64,000 nt of DNA from Psychromicrobium silvestre (GCF_013408295.1 NZ_JACBYQ010000001.1:496001-560000); one strand, 5' to 3'. Numbered from the stretch's first letter, positions 9,806-18,997 are shown. Program-made: numbers and translations. The notes: generated by a model not told the origin, from the letters alone.

Positions 9806-10195
9806 ATGCCTTGGTGGTCATGGATCGTGATCTGGGTCGCACTAGTGGCCCTCTCTTTGTTATACGTTGTGCTGCTGGGAATCAAATTGTGGCGGCATTT
9901 TGTCGCCTTAGGACGAGAATTCACGGCCGCTAGCGAGCGGATCTCCTTTTCGGAACCGATTGCTGCCGCCGAGCTGGTACTCTCTAACGCTGATTCCGCT
10001 GCGACAGGCAATTCCAGCCGCGAACCAGGCTGGGCGGTACACGCCGATCCGGCCGAAGTGCGCTCCGAATACGCCCAGGGCAAACAAGATCGCCGCGCCG
10101 CGCGGCGCGATCGGCGGATCGAGCGGCGCACCGCGCGGGGACAAGCGCAATCGCTCAGTGATCTACGGCACGCCGGAAGAGATTTGACGCGGTAG
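9806..10195 (+). CDS. Small membrane-anchored protein upstream of tatA
   Basis: A 129-residue protein of unknown function. One N-terminal transmembrane helix (WWSWIVIWVALVALSLLYVV, about residues 3-25) is followed by a soluble region and a strongly basic tail (QDRRAARRDRRIERRTARG). It starts 29 bases from the divergent permease start and ends 29 bases before tatA, so it is probably co-transcribed with the Tat genes. Genes of this type are commonly seen beside tatA in Micrococcaceae, but I know of no assigned role. A TAGACT hexamer 8 bases before the ATG could be a -10 element of a nearly leaderless message. Confidence 0.8.
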   Translation: MPWWSWIVIWVALVALSLLYVVLLGIKLWRHFVALGREFTAASERISFSEPIAAAELVLSNADSAATGNSSREPGWAVHADPAEVRSEYAQGKQDRRAARRDRRIERRTARGQAQSLSDLRHAGRDLTR

Positions 10196-10224
10196 GATAT
10201 TGATCAATAAACGAAAGGACTACC

Positions 10225-10524
10225 GTGGGACGACTTTTTGAGAACCCGGTTGTAATTATTGTCATTGTCGTCGTGATCGTCTTGCTGATCGCGGCGCCGA
10301 AGTTACCTGCGATGGCACGCAGCCTGGGCCAGTCATTCCGGATCATTAAGTCTGAGGTCCGTGAGTCGAAGAACGATGGCCAGGATGCTGCTGGAACCGC
10401 GCAGTCCACTGGAACCCCGGCCGAGGGGCCGGTCGAAGGTACTATCGTTACCCCGGTGAACCCCCAGGCTAATAACGGCAATAACAGCGGGACAAGCACG
10501 CCTCCCGGCAACACCACTGTCTAA
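10225..10524 (+). CDS. tatA: Sec-independent translocase subunit TatA
   Basis: Pore-forming component of the twin-arginine translocase. The 99-residue product has the standard layout: a short N-terminus, one transmembrane helix (VVIIVIVVVIVLLIAAPK), the hinge, an amphipathic helix containing LPAMARSLGQSFRIIKSEV, and a disordered Gln/Asn/Pro-rich tail. The GTG start is preceded by GAAAGGA. tatC starts 5 bases downstream. No tatB is seen here. Confidence 0.93.
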   Translation: MGRLFENPVVIIVIVVVIVLLIAAPKLPAMARSLGQSFRIIKSEVRESKNDGQDAAGTAQSTGTPAEGPVEGTIVTPVNPQANNGNNSGTSTPPGNTTV

Positions 10525-10529
10525 GGACC

Positions 10530-11372
10530 GTGGCTCTTTTCAAGGGACGCACATCCAACCCCGAGGGGCGGATGTCCCTCAAATCACACCTCGTCGAGCT
10601 GCGCAATAGGCTGATTAAATCTGCTATTGCTTTACTGCTCGGAGCTATTGCTGGCTGGTTGCTCTACGATCCGCTTTTTGCAGCGATTTCGGAGCCGATC
10701 AAGAGAATCGCGCACGAAAAAGGTTTCGACGCGAAAATCACCTTTGGCGGCATCACCACCGGCTTTGACCTGCACCTGCAAGGCGCCTTCTTCATCGGGG
10801 CGATCGTCTCCTCGCCGATCTGGATCTATCAGATCTGGGCATTCATTGTCCCGGGACTGAACGCGAAAGAGCGTCGGTATACCTTCGGCTTCATGTTCGC
10901 GGCTATCCCGCTTTTCGCCGCTGGACTCTACTGCGGCTGGTGGGTGATGCCCAATGTGGTGCATGCCCTGATGAGCTTCACTCCGAATGATTCCAGCGCC
11001 GCCAACTATATCCAGGCTGGCGACTACATCACCTTCATCATGCAGCTGATCTTGTTCATGGGCATCGCCTTCCTGGTGCCCGTGGTGTTGGTTGGGGTGA
11101 ATATGGCCGGTGTGCTGCGCGGCAAGACGATGTTCAAGAGCTGGCGGTTCACCGTCTTGGGCGTTACTCTCGTATCTGCGATGGCGGCCCCCGGCAATGA
11201 CGCGTTCACCATGTTCCTGCTGGCCGGACCACTGCTCGTACTCTACTTCGGCGCAATGGGCTTGTGCGTCTTGTTGGATAGGCGAAGGGACCGCCGTCGG
11301 GCCAAGCAAGCTCAGGAAACCGAGGAGACCGCAGATTCGGCCACCTCCTTGGGTGACCTCGAAAATCTTTGA
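10530..11372 (+). CDS. tatC: Sec-independent translocase subunit TatC
   Basis: Twin-arginine signal peptide receptor, a six-helix membrane protein of 280 residues. The conserved N-terminal cytoplasmic segment GRMSLKSHLVELRNRLIKSA and the IWAFIVPGLNAKERRY loop between helices 2 and 3 are diagnostic. The C-terminus is a charged tail (DRRRDRRRAKQAQETEE). It starts with GTG 5 bases after the tatA stop, and helY begins 68 bases after its end, the same order tatA-tatC-helY as in mycobacteria. Confidence 0.95.
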   Translation: MALFKGRTSNPEGRMSLKSHLVELRNRLIKSAIALLLGAIAGWLLYDPLFAAISEPIKRIAHEKGFDAKITFGGITTGFDLHLQGAFFIGAIVSSPIWIYQIWAFIVPGLNAKERRYTFGFMFAAIPLFAAGLYCGWWVMPNVVHALMSFTPNDSSAANYIQAGDYITFIMQLILFMGIAFLVPVVLVGVNMAGVLRGKTMFKSWRFTVLGVTLVSAMAAPGNDAFTMFLLAGPLLVLYFGAMGLCVLLDRRRDRRRAKQAQETEETADSATSLGDLENL

Positions 11373-11440
11373 GTGGATTTGAGCCGAGGAGAATTCTCGG
11401 CCTGATCGGATTAGACCCGGCTTAGCCGTAGGCTAAGAGC

Positions 11441-14272
11441 ATGCCCTCACTTTCTCCGGCCGAACGCTATCAGGCAGCCAGGGAACGAATGGTTGAATCC
11501 CGAACCCAGTTTGCCGCGTTCAAGGAAACCTTCGAGTTCGACTTAGACGATTTTCAGCTGCAAGCCTGTCAGGCCATTGAGGCCGGGCAAGGCGTTTTGG
11601 TGGCGGCCCCCACCGGTGCAGGTAAGACCATCGTCGGCGAATTCGCCGTTTATCTAGCCCTTGCACGCGGACTGAAAACGTTCTACACCACGCCGATTAA
11701 GGCGCTGAGCAACCAAAAGTACGCTGAGCTGGCCGGCAAATACGGATCAGCCGACGTCGGGCTCCTCACCGGCGATACCTCGATCAATCCCGAGGCAGCG
11801 ATCGTGGTGATGACCACCGAGGTGCTGCGCAATATGCTCTACGCCAGCTCGGAAGCCCTGGACGACCTGGCTTTTGTGGTGATGGACGAGGTACATTACC
11901 TAGCCGATCGCTTCCGGGGCGCGGTGTGGGAAGAGGTCATCATTCACCTGCCCAGCGAGGTGCAGGTGATTTCGCTCAGCGCAACGGTCTCCAACGCCGA
12001 GGAATTCGGTGCCTGGCTGGATACCGTACGAGGATCCACCGAGATCATCGTCTCGGAGCATCGTCCGGTGCCACTTTGGCAACATGTCATGGTGGGCAAA
12101 GACATTGTTGATCTCTTCGCCGGTGACACTTCTTTCGATCAGTTGAACGTCCAGTCGGAGGCGGTCCCAGAGGTCAACACCGAACTACTCCAGCTAGCCA
12201 GGACCGAGGCGCAAAACAGAATGCGCGGACGTTTTGCGCACGGCGGCCGCGGCGGACACCGGAAGAACAATGTCAATCGGCTGGCTCAGAGCCACCAGGA
12301 TGCCGGGCAATCTCCCGTTCGCAAGGCCAGCCGAGCCCAGGTGATCCTCGCTTTGGATCGAGCCGATCTGCTGCCTGCCATCACCTTTATCTTTTCCAGG
12401 GCGGGTTGCGATGCAGCGGTGCGCCAGTGCGTGGATTACGGCCTTATGCTCACCACCGAAGCCGAGCGGCAGGAAATCTCCGCCCGAGTCGAACAAGCTA
12501 GCCAGGATATCCCCAGCGATGATCTTGAGGTCCTTGGCTACTGGTCCTGGCGGGAAGGTCTTCTGCGTGGAGTAGCAGCCCATCATGCCGGAATGCTGCC
12601 CACCTTTAAAGAACTCGTCGAATCGCTCTTTGTGGACGGTTTGGTTCGGGCAGTTTTCGCTACCGAAACCTTGGCCCTCGGGGTGAATATGCCGGCTCGT
12701 TCCGTGGTTTTGGAAAAGTTGGAAAAGTACAACGGTGAATCGCATGTGAATGTCACCGCGGGGGAGTACACCCAGCTCACCGGCAGGGCAGGGCGGCGAG
12801 GCATCGATGTTGAGGGTCACGCCGTTGTGCTCTGGCAACCGGGCACAGATCCAGGAGCCGTGGCGGGGCTCGCCTCACGGCGTACCTATCCGCTGAATTC
12901 CAGTTTCCGCCCCACCTACAACATGAGTATCAACCTGATAGCCCAGTTTGGACAGGGCCGGGCGCGCGAAATCCTAGAATCCTCCTTCGCCCAATTTCAG
13001 GCTGATCGCTCGGTGGTTGGCTTGGCCCGTCAGGTGCGCAGCCGGGAAGCGGCGCTGCTGGGCTACCAGGAATCCATGACCTGCCACCTGGGCGATTTCG
13101 GCGAATATGCACAGCTCCGCCGTGAACTGAGTGAGGCGGAGTCCCAGGCTGCTAAGCAAGGCGGCCGGGCCCGGCGCGGGGCGGTGGACGAATCGCTCGC
13201 TGCCTTGCGGCCGGGAGACGTGATCGAGGTGAGCGCCGGACGTTCGCCGGGTTACGCCGTCGTAATAGCCACCGATCCGCAAGCCCATGAGCCAAGGCCC
13301 ACCGTGCTGACAACGGATAAGGAGACCAGAAGAATCGGTCGCCACGATCTGCAAGGCCCGGTGGCGGCGCTTGGTCGGGTGCGAATCCCCAAACAGTTTA
13401 ATCTCCGTCAGCCTAAGGATCGAAAGAACCTGGTGGCCGCGCTTAACTATGCGCTGAGTACCTTCCAGGACGCCCCGAGCTCCAGAGTGGGTGCCTTCGC
13501 GGATAATCGCAGTGCTGCCCAGGAGGAACAGATCGCGGCCTTACGCAGAAGATTGCGAGCTCATCCCTGTCACGGTTGCAGCGATCGGGAGGCACACGCC
13601 CGATGGTCGGAGCGCTGGTGGCGCTTGCGCCGTGAAACAGATTCCTTGGTGCGGCAAATCCAGGGCCGCACCGGAACCATTGCGAAAACCTTCGACCGGG
13701 TCTGTGAACTGCTGCGCCAGGACGATTTTCTGGAGTCCCTGCCCGGTGGCGGATTGCGACCCACCGTGGCCGGCCAGCGCTTGCGCAGGATTTATGGTGA
13801 AAAAGATCTGCTCATCGCGCTCTGCCTCCGGGAAGGCGCTTTTGAAGCCTTGGACGCAAACGAACTAGCTGCCTTCGCCTCAGCCCTGGTCTATCAAGCC
13901 AAACGTGAGGAACGCGGCTTGCGACCGCGGATGCCCAGCCCGGTGTTGGAGCATTCGGTAGATGTGTTGGTTCGGCAGTGGTCGATGCTGGAGGATCAGG
14001 AGTCCCAGGCTAAGCTGCCACTCACCTCAGAGCCCGAGTTGGGTCTGCTGTGGCCGATGCTGAAATGGGCTAGAGGCAAGCATCTGGAGGCCGTGCTGGA
14101 GGGTACGGATCTTGCGGCCGGGGACTTCGTCCGCTGGGCCAAACAAGTCATTGACCTGCTCGATCAGTTGGCCAGCGTTCCAGGACTGGCGCCAGGAGTG
14201 CGCAAGACCTGCTTGCAAGCCATTGAGAGGGTGCGCCGCGGGGTAGTGGCCTACTCCGCTTTGGCCGCCTGA
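11441..14272 (+). CDS. helY: Ski2-like superfamily 2 RNA/DNA helicase HelY
   Basis: A 943-residue DEVH-box helicase. Motif I is VAAPTGAGKTIVGEF, motif II VVMDEVHYLADRFRG, motif III SLSATVSNAEEF, and motif VI QLTGRAGRRGIDVEGH. The segment from about residue 255 to 300 is a basic glycine-rich insertion (RMRGRFAHGGRGGHRKNN) within the first RecA lobe. The C-terminal part (from about 500) contains the Ski2/Mtr4-like helical domain found in actinobacterial HelY, including HPCHGCSDREAHARW. The mycobacterial orthologue follows tatC directly. Cellular role is presumed RNA processing or decay. Confidence 0.93.
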   Translation: MPSLSPAERYQAARERMVESRTQFAAFKETFEFDLDDFQLQACQAIEAGQGVLVAAPTGAGKTIVGEFAVYLALARGLKTFYTTPIKALSNQKYAELAGKYGSADVGLLTGDTSINPEAAIVVMTTEVLRNMLYASSEALDDLAFVVMDEVHYLADRFRGAVWEEVIIHLPSEVQVISLSATVSNAEEFGAWLDTVRGSTEIIVSEHRPVPLWQHVMVGKDIVDLFAGDTSFDQLNVQSEAVPEVNTELLQLARTEAQNRMRGRFAHGGRGGHRKNNVNRLAQSHQDAGQSPVRKASRAQVILALDRADLLPAITFIFSRAGCDAAVRQCVDYGLMLTTEAERQEISARVEQASQDIPSDDLEVLGYWSWREGLLRGVAAHHAGMLPTFKELVESLFVDGLVRAVFATETLALGVNMPARSVVLEKLEKYNGESHVNVTAGEYTQLTGRAGRRGIDVEGHAVVLWQPGTDPGAVAGLASRRTYPLNSSFRPTYNMSINLIAQFGQGRAREILESSFAQFQADRSVVGLARQVRSREAALLGYQESMTCHLGDFGEYAQLRRELSEAESQAAKQGGRARRGAVDESLAALRPGDVIEVSAGRSPGYAVVIATDPQAHEPRPTVLTTDKETRRIGRHDLQGPVAALGRVRIPKQFNLRQPKDRKNLVAALNYALSTFQDAPSSRVGAFADNRSAAQEEQIAALRRRLRAHPCHGCSDREAHARWSERWWRLRRETDSLVRQIQGRTGTIAKTFDRVCELLRQDDFLESLPGGGLRPTVAGQRLRRIYGEKDLLIALCLREGAFEALDANELAAFASALVYQAKREERGLRPRMPSPVLEHSVDVLVRQWSMLEDQESQAKLPLTSEPELGLLWPMLKWARGKHLEAVLEGTDLAAGDFVRWAKQVIDLLDQLASVPGLAPGVRKTCLQAIERVRRGVVAYSALAA

Positions 14273-14319
14273 TCAGCAAGTTCGGAAACTCAACAGAATC
14301 TCAACGGAAAGAACTCGCT

Positions 14320-15960
14320 ATGTCACTCACGCTCTACCGCAATGGTTCCGTCTACAGCTCTGCTGATCCGTTGGCGACGGCGATGTTGGTGGACGGCGGC
14401 ACCGTGGCTTGGGTGGGAGGTGAGCATGCGGCTACTTCGCTACAGGATTCCCGGATGCAAGTCATTGACCTGCAGGGCGCTTTGATAACCCCGGGATTTG
14501 TGGATTCGCATGTTCATGTAACCGAGACCGGACTGGCTTTGGAATCACTGGACCTGACGAGCGTTACCTCGGTCACGGAGCTTTTGGCGAGGGTGAGCGC
14601 TGCGGCGCAGGGGCCAGGAGCCTTGCTTGGCTTCGGCTGGGATGAGACTCATTGGCCTCAGCCCAGGCCACCGAAAGCCACCGAATTGGATCGGGCTAGC
14701 GGCGGGCGTGAAGTGTATCTGGCTCGTATCGACGTGCATTCGGGCGTGGTGTCATCCGCCCTAGCGGAGCGGCTTGGCTTATCCGCAATGGACGGTTGGC
14801 TGGGGGACGGCCTAGTAGTCCGGGCAGCGCATCTGGCTGCCCGTGATGCGGCGAGGCAACTCACACCTCAGCGACGGGCTCAGCTCCAGGAGCTTGCTCT
14901 GCAAGCGGCAGCCAAGGCTGGTTATGTGGCCCTCGCGGAAATGGCGATTTCTGGCACCGACGCTATGGAGGACCTGGCGCTGCTGATGAGCCGATCCGAG
15001 GCGGGCACTAGTCCTCAGATTCTGCCCTACTGGGCGGAATTGATCTCCGATGTGGAGCAAGGCACGGAACTGCTCGGCAGACTCAGCGAGGCTGGAATTA
15101 GACCCTTAGGCTTTGCCGGGGACCTCAATATTGATGGCTCAATAGGTTCCAGAACGGCCGCGTTGCGCGCCGACTACTCAGATCAGCCCGGGCAGTCTGG
15201 AACGCGGTATCTGAATGCTGAGCAGATCGCCGATCATCTGCTGGCCTGTGCTCAGCTGGGTCTGCAGGGCGGATTCCATGTGATTGGCGACGGCGGCATG
15301 GACTTAGCTGTCGAAGGCTTACGGAGGGCTGCCGAAAGGTCGGGAGCTGCCGCCGTCCGAGCGGCTGGGCATCGCCTGGAGCATGTTGAGATGGCCGATG
15401 CCGAAACGATTTCGGTTCTGGCCGAGCACGCAGTGACGGTAAGCATGCAACCGGCCTTCGATGCGCTTTGGGGCGGTCCGGACGGACTGTACGAGCGCAG
15501 GTTAGGAATCGAACGGGCCAGCGGGATGAATCATTTAGCGGATATGTTCGCGGCTGGGGTTCCGGTTTGCCTGGGCTCTGATGCTCCGGTCACGGCTTTG
15601 GATCCCTGGGCGAGCGTGAAGGCGTCACTGGGGCACCATCAGGGTGCGCAACGGATTTCTGCTCGAGCGGCCTTTATTGGTCATAGCAGGGCGGGCTGGA
15701 GGGCCGCGCGCGAGCCCGATCCAATGATGGGACAATTGGTACCGGGTGCGCCCGCGAGCTACGCCCTCTGGCAGGTGGACGAGCTGATGGTGCAGGTGGC
15801 GGACGAACGAGTGCAATCCTGGAGCACCGACCCCCGCTCGCGAACTCCGCTGCTCCCAGCTCTCGATACCGAGAACTCCCCCTATTGCCTCAGCACGGTG
15901 CACCGCGGACGGTCATTGTATTCAGAAACAGAATTTGCCCCAGACCTCGCGGATGCATGA
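14320..15960 (+). CDS. Amidohydrolase, YtcJ-like
   Basis: A 546-residue metal-dependent hydrolase of the amidohydrolase superfamily 3 (YtcJ/AepA-like). The beta-sandwich N-terminus (LYRNGSVYSSADPLATAMLV) leads to the metal-binding ITPGFVDSHVHVTETG motif at about residue 60. GFGWDETHWPQP, the GDLNIDGSIGSRTAAL segment, HVIGDGGMDLAVEGL, RLEHVEMAD and PVCLGSDAPV contribute the remaining family blocks and the late Asp. Substrate unknown. The ATG follows GGAAAG. It lies 47 bases after helY and before the ppm1 region, and could be co-transcribed with helY. Confidence 0.88.
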   Translation: MSLTLYRNGSVYSSADPLATAMLVDGGTVAWVGGEHAATSLQDSRMQVIDLQGALITPGFVDSHVHVTETGLALESLDLTSVTSVTELLARVSAAAQGPGALLGFGWDETHWPQPRPPKATELDRASGGREVYLARIDVHSGVVSSALAERLGLSAMDGWLGDGLVVRAAHLAARDAARQLTPQRRAQLQELALQAAAKAGYVALAEMAISGTDAMEDLALLMSRSEAGTSPQILPYWAELISDVEQGTELLGRLSEAGIRPLGFAGDLNIDGSIGSRTAALRADYSDQPGQSGTRYLNAEQIADHLLACAQLGLQGGFHVIGDGGMDLAVEGLRRAAERSGAAAVRAAGHRLEHVEMADAETISVLAEHAVTVSMQPAFDALWGGPDGLYERRLGIERASGMNHLADMFAAGVPVCLGSDAPVTALDPWASVKASLGHHQGAQRISARAAFIGHSRAGWRAAREPDPMMGQLVPGAPASYALWQVDELMVQVADERVQSWSTDPRSRTPLLPALDTENSPYCLSTVHRGRSLYSETEFAPDLADA

Positions 15961-16196
15961 CCTTCCACTACGCGACACGCCGAAGGCCATGAAAAATCTG
16001 AAAAAATCTGAAAAATTCCTCTTTCTAAACCCCCGTTCTGACCTGCGGAAACGCACAAAGCCGCTGGTCAAGGCCAGATTGACAGTCAGCACACAACACG
16101 TAGGCTGTTACTTCAACGGGTTCCTTCTTGAGTTCTTCGGAATGGCCTGGTCGCCGTGAGATCCGCGCATCTACGCGTTCCGGCGGCTCTTGTAAC

Positions 16197-16282
16197 GGGT
16201 AGGTTCACGCGTCAGTAGAAAACAGTTTGAGTGCGCCAGGACGGTTGCATTGGAATTGGCCCGAAGGCGCGTGAACCTACCC
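16197..16282. repeat. 86-bp element bounded by perfect 15-bp inverted repeats
   Basis: The arms 16197-16211 and 16268-16282 are exact reverse complements (GGGTAGGTTCACGCG and its complement). The 56-base interior has no obvious gene. Size and terminal inverted repeats suggest a small non-autonomous or REP/MITE-like repeat; no target-site duplication is evident. Its right end lies 13 bases upstream of the ppm1 -10 box and covers the -35 position. Confidence 0.6.
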
Positions 16283-16295
16283 ATTTCTCTGCCCG

Positions 16296-16301
16296 TATAA
16301 T
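16296..16301 (+). promoter_or_regulatory. -10 box (TATAAT) for ppm1
   Basis: A consensus TATAAT, 37 bases upstream of the proposed GTG start at 16339. No TTGACA is found at the expected spacing; that position is occupied by the right arm of the inverted-repeat element. The promoter position argues against starts at or upstream of 16300. Confidence 0.55.
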
Positions 16302-16338
16302 GGTTTCCTGTGCCAAAAATGCAACGAAAGGCCATTGG

Positions 16339-17070
16339 GTGCGTGTTCTGACTATCATCCCGACCTATAACGAGCTGGAATCACTGCCGCTCACCCTGGC
16401 TCGGTTGCGTAAAGCTGTGCCCGCTGCCGACGTGTTGATCGTCGACGACAACAGCCCGGACGGTACCGGTCGTCTGGCCGATGAGCTCGCCGCCGATGAC
16501 CGCCAGGTGCACGTTTTGCATCGCAAGGGCAAAGAAGGCTTAGGTGCCGCCTACATCGCAGGCTTTGGCTGGGGCTTGGACGCCGGCTACGACGTGCTGG
16601 TGGAGATGGATGCAGATGGCTCCCACCAACCCGAGCAGTTGCCTCTTTTGCTTGACGCGGTCGAACAAGGCGCAGATCTGGTCCTGGGCTCTCGTTGGGT
16701 GCCCGGCGGGAAGGTTGTCAATTGGCCTTGGCAGCGCAAACTGATTTCGCTTGGCGGCAGCCTGTATTCCAGGATTCTGCTCGGCGTAAAGTACCGCGAT
16801 ATCACCGGCGGTTATCGAGCCTTCAAACGCGGCACCCTCGAAGCGATTGACCTCTCGAAGGTCGATTCGGTTGGTTACGGCTTCCAGGTTGATCTGCTGT
16901 GGCGTACCGTGCAGCTTGGCCTCAAGGTGGTTGAAGTACCGATCACCTTTGTGGAGCGCGAATTCGGAGCCTCCAAGATGGGTGGCGGCATTTTCAAAGA
17001 AGCGATGGTCAACGTGGCGAAATGGGGCTTGACCGCTCGTTGGAGTAAGCTCACCGGCAAACGAGGCTAG
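16339..17070 (+). CDS. ppm1: Polyprenol monophosphomannose synthase (GT2 family)
   Basis: Transfers mannose from GDP-mannose to polyprenyl phosphate on the cytoplasmic membrane face, feeding lipoglycan synthesis and protein O-mannosylation. The 243-residue protein has the GT2 start [35 protein letters not shown], the metal-binding [14 protein letters not shown] (DxD-like), [16 protein letters not shown] and [14 protein letters not shown], all close to dolichol-phosphate mannosyltransferases. The GTG at 16339 is chosen because GAAAGG sits 8 bases upstream and the TATAAT box lies behind it; the longer frame starts upstream of the promoter. It lacks the acyltransferase domain fused to the mycobacterial Ppm1. 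Confidence 0.9.
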   Translation: MRVLTIIPTYNELESLPLTLARLRKAVPAADVLIVDDNSPDGTGRLADELAADDRQVHVLHRKGKEGLGAAYIAGFGWGLDAGYDVLVEMDADGSHQPEQLPLLLDAVEQGADLVLGSRWVPGGKVVNWPWQRKLISLGGSLYSRILLGVKYRDITGGYRAFKRGTLEAIDLSKVDSVGYGFQVDLLWRTVQLGLKVVEVPITFVEREFGASKMGGGIFKEAMVNVAKWGLTARWSKLTGKRG

Positions 17071-17161
17071 GCCTAGTTCGACACTCGGTTGCGATACCAT
17101 CGGGTTGATGGGGGATGGCGGTTCCACATCAGGTGCTGCCCTGTCTAGCGGAGGTCGAGTA

Positions 17162-18489
17162 TTGTCCTGGTTTCTCTCCATTAATGTTTTCGCGAAATCG
17201 ACCCTGCTTCCCGTATATCTGCTCAGCGGCCTACTCATAGTTCTGCTGATTGTCCGGCTACCCCGCCTTGATCGTCCTAAAGGCAAGAATGTGGGGCGCG
17301 CCCCACAACTCAGTCGATGGATCTTGCTGGCTTTGCTCGCACTCATTCTTGGTGGGGCAACCGGCTTGTTGGTGCTTTGGCTTGTTTTGATTGTCTACGA
17401 TACTTTCGGGGGACCGCTAACCCCGGAGACCTGGGGCTGGGCGATTGCATTATTTGCAGCCCTTGGGCTGGTCATTGCGAATTTTTTCCGGACTAGGCTG
17501 TGGCGCAAGGCGATAGCTCTCTTGACCGTTCCAATTATTCTGGTTACTGCAGCACTAGGCATTAATGTCAGCTTTGGCTTGAACCCGACAGTGGGGGCAA
17601 TGTTGGACATCTCCTTAGAACCCAGCTTTCGCTTACCAAGCCCAGCAGCGCTCCGGATCCAAAAGAACCCTTGTGGAAGTTCTGGAAAGCACCAGCCGAT
17701 ATGCCCGCCGTTGGCAAAACGGGGGTTGTATATATCGATCCCAAGGCTTCGGGGTTCAAGGCCAGACCTGCAGGGGTCTACCTCCCACCGGCGGCTCTCA
17801 CAGCGCATCCGCCAAAGCTGCCTTTTTACCTGTTGATGATGGGGCAACCGGGACGGCCTGACCCACACTATGTTGAAGGCATCTTCAATGACTATGCGAA
17901 AAAGCACCGTGGGTTGGCACCCATTGTGCTGGTCGCCGACCAAGTTGGTCCCACGCAGTCAGACACGCTTTGTCTCAACAGCGCTAAATTTGGTCAGGTA
18001 GAGGATTACATCGCGAAAGATGTTGTCAGCTGGGCTAAGCAAAACCTAAATATCCTCTCCGAACGCAAATATTGGACGGTGGCTGGATATTCCAACGGCG
18101 GTCAGTGCGCTATTTCATTCGCTGCAAAGTACCCGCAGGTTTGGGGCAATGTAGTGGATATTTCGGGGGAGGAATATCCGGGAGCAGAACATCCTGCGAG
18201 CAACCTGAGTTCAATCTTTAATGGCGACCAAGCTGCCTACGACGCTGAAAAACCGATTAACATCATGGCTAAGCATCACTATCCGGACACTCACGCAGTT
18301 TTTACCGTAGGCTCCGATGACTCACTTTATGTGGCACAAGCCAAACGGGTTTCTCAAGCAGCCCGTGAAGCCGGAATGATCGTTGATTACCACGAAGTGC
18401 TCAATGGTGGTCATCTGATTAAGGCATTGGCTGGGGGGCTCACTCGAGGCTTACAGGTGCTTGACAAGCGTTGGGGGCTGAGCCAATAG
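17162..18489 (+). pseudogene. Frameshifted membrane-anchored esterase (alpha/beta-hydrolase)
   Basis: Two overlapping frames together make one recognisable protein. The 5' frame (TTG 17162 behind GGAGGT; alternative ATG 17108) encodes four hydrophobic helices, ending in sense around GINVSFGLNPTVGAMLDI (about 17615). The 3' frame continues with TQLSLTKPSSAPDPKEPLWK and the hydrolase domain, including VAGYSNGGQCAISF (nucleophile elbow G-x-S-x-G), SDDSLYVAQAK and HEVLNGGHLIKAL (Asp and His candidates). Joining requires a one-base loss near 17605-17635. The family resembles actinobacterial esterase D/antigen-85-like proteins with an N-terminal membrane domain. A sequencing error or a split functional gene remain possible. 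Confidence 0.72.
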
Positions 18490-18532
18490 CTGCGCCCAAG
18501 CCGATGTGCTTTTTGTTCAGCCTAGGCTGAGC

Positions 18533-18575
18533 AAAAGGGTGGGGCGGGAACCATTGGTTCCCGCCCCACCCTTTT
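18533..18575. terminator. Bidirectional rho-independent terminator
   Basis: A GC-rich hairpin: AAAAGGGTGGGGCGGGAACC, a three-base loop (ATT), then its complement GGTTCCCGCCCCACCCTTTT. It has A-tracts upstream and T-tracts downstream, so it can stop transcription from both directions. It lies between the esterase gene (+) and rbpA (-), which converge on it. Confidence 0.9.
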
Positions 18576-18583
18576 AGGTTCTG

Positions 18584-18937
18584 TTACTTGCTGGCCTTGA
18601 CTCGTTCTCCACGGCGTTCGCGAAGAATCTTCAAACGGTCATCCAGAATGGTTTCCAATTCGGGCACCGTGCGACGCTCCAGCAACATATCCCAGTGCGT
18701 ACGGATCGGCTTCTCGGAAGGATCGATCGGCTTCTCGCCGTCAACCAGAATCGCTTCTCGTCCGGTTTTGGAGACCCACACCGGGGGGATTTCGGCCTCT
18801 GCGGCGAAGGTCACGAAAACTTGCTCGCCATCGTTGCAACGGTACTCGACCCGCTGACGGGGTGCCGGTTCAACACCGGACTCGGTTTCCATGCTCTGGG
18901 CGCCCAAACGCATTCCGCGCAGACTGCGGTCACTCAT
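18584..18937 (-). CDS. rbpA: RNA polymerase-binding protein RbpA
   Basis: Actinobacterial RNA polymerase accessory protein that binds group 1/2 sigma factors and stabilises open complexes. The 117-residue protein begins MSDRSLRGMRLGAQSMETE, the conserved N-terminal tail. It then has the RbpA core domain (RVEYRCNDGEQVFVTFAAEAE, PPVWVSKTGREAILVDGE), in which the paired zinc-binding cysteines of some homologues are largely absent, and the C-terminal sigma-interacting domain (KPIRTHWDMLLERRTVPELE). It ends in a basic tail. A sigma-R-type promoter lies upstream at 18972-18997. Its nearness to ppm1 matches the mycobacterial Rv2051c-Rv2050c order. Confidence 0.95.
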   Translation of the reverse strand: MSDRSLRGMRLGAQSMETESGVEPAPRQRVEYRCNDGEQVFVTFAAEAEIPPVWVSKTGREAILVDGEKPIDPSEKPIRTHWDMLLERRTVPELETILDDRLKILRERRGERVKASK

Positions 18938-18971
18938 GTTTTCTCCCTCGCTAAAAACTTACCCTAGTAAC

Positions 18972-18997
18972 AACGCTAGAACGCGGTGTTGTGTTCC
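18972..18997 (-). promoter_or_regulatory. Sigma-R/SigH-type promoter of rbpA (GGAAC-N18-GTT)
   Basis: On the minus strand GGAAC (complement of 18993-18997) is followed by exactly 18 bases and then GTT (complement of 18972-18974). This matches the thiol-oxidative-stress sigma-R/SigH consensus. rbpA is an established sigma-R target in Streptomyces, so position, orientation and target agree. The rbpA start codon lies 35 bases downstream. Confidence 0.75.

Larger units (their letters stand above)
15961..16338. other. Intergenic region between amidohydrolase and ppm1
   Basis: A 378-base stretch without a convincing gene. The first part has two copies of AAAAATCTG (15991-16009). On the minus strand, 16195 down to 16025 is open for 57 codons, ending in a Cys-rich segment (VLCADCQSGLDQRLC), but no ATG, GTG or TTG precedes the Cys part and there is no ribosome-binding site, so it may be a remnant. 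The right half contains the inverted-repeat element at 16197-16282 and the ppm1 promoter. Confidence 0.5.

Noticed and set aside
16025-16195. Minus-strand open stretch ending in a Cys-rich segment (VLCADCQSGLDQRLC)
   Set aside because: No usable start codon or ribosome-binding site before the Cys region; kept only as a possible remnant in the intergenic entry.
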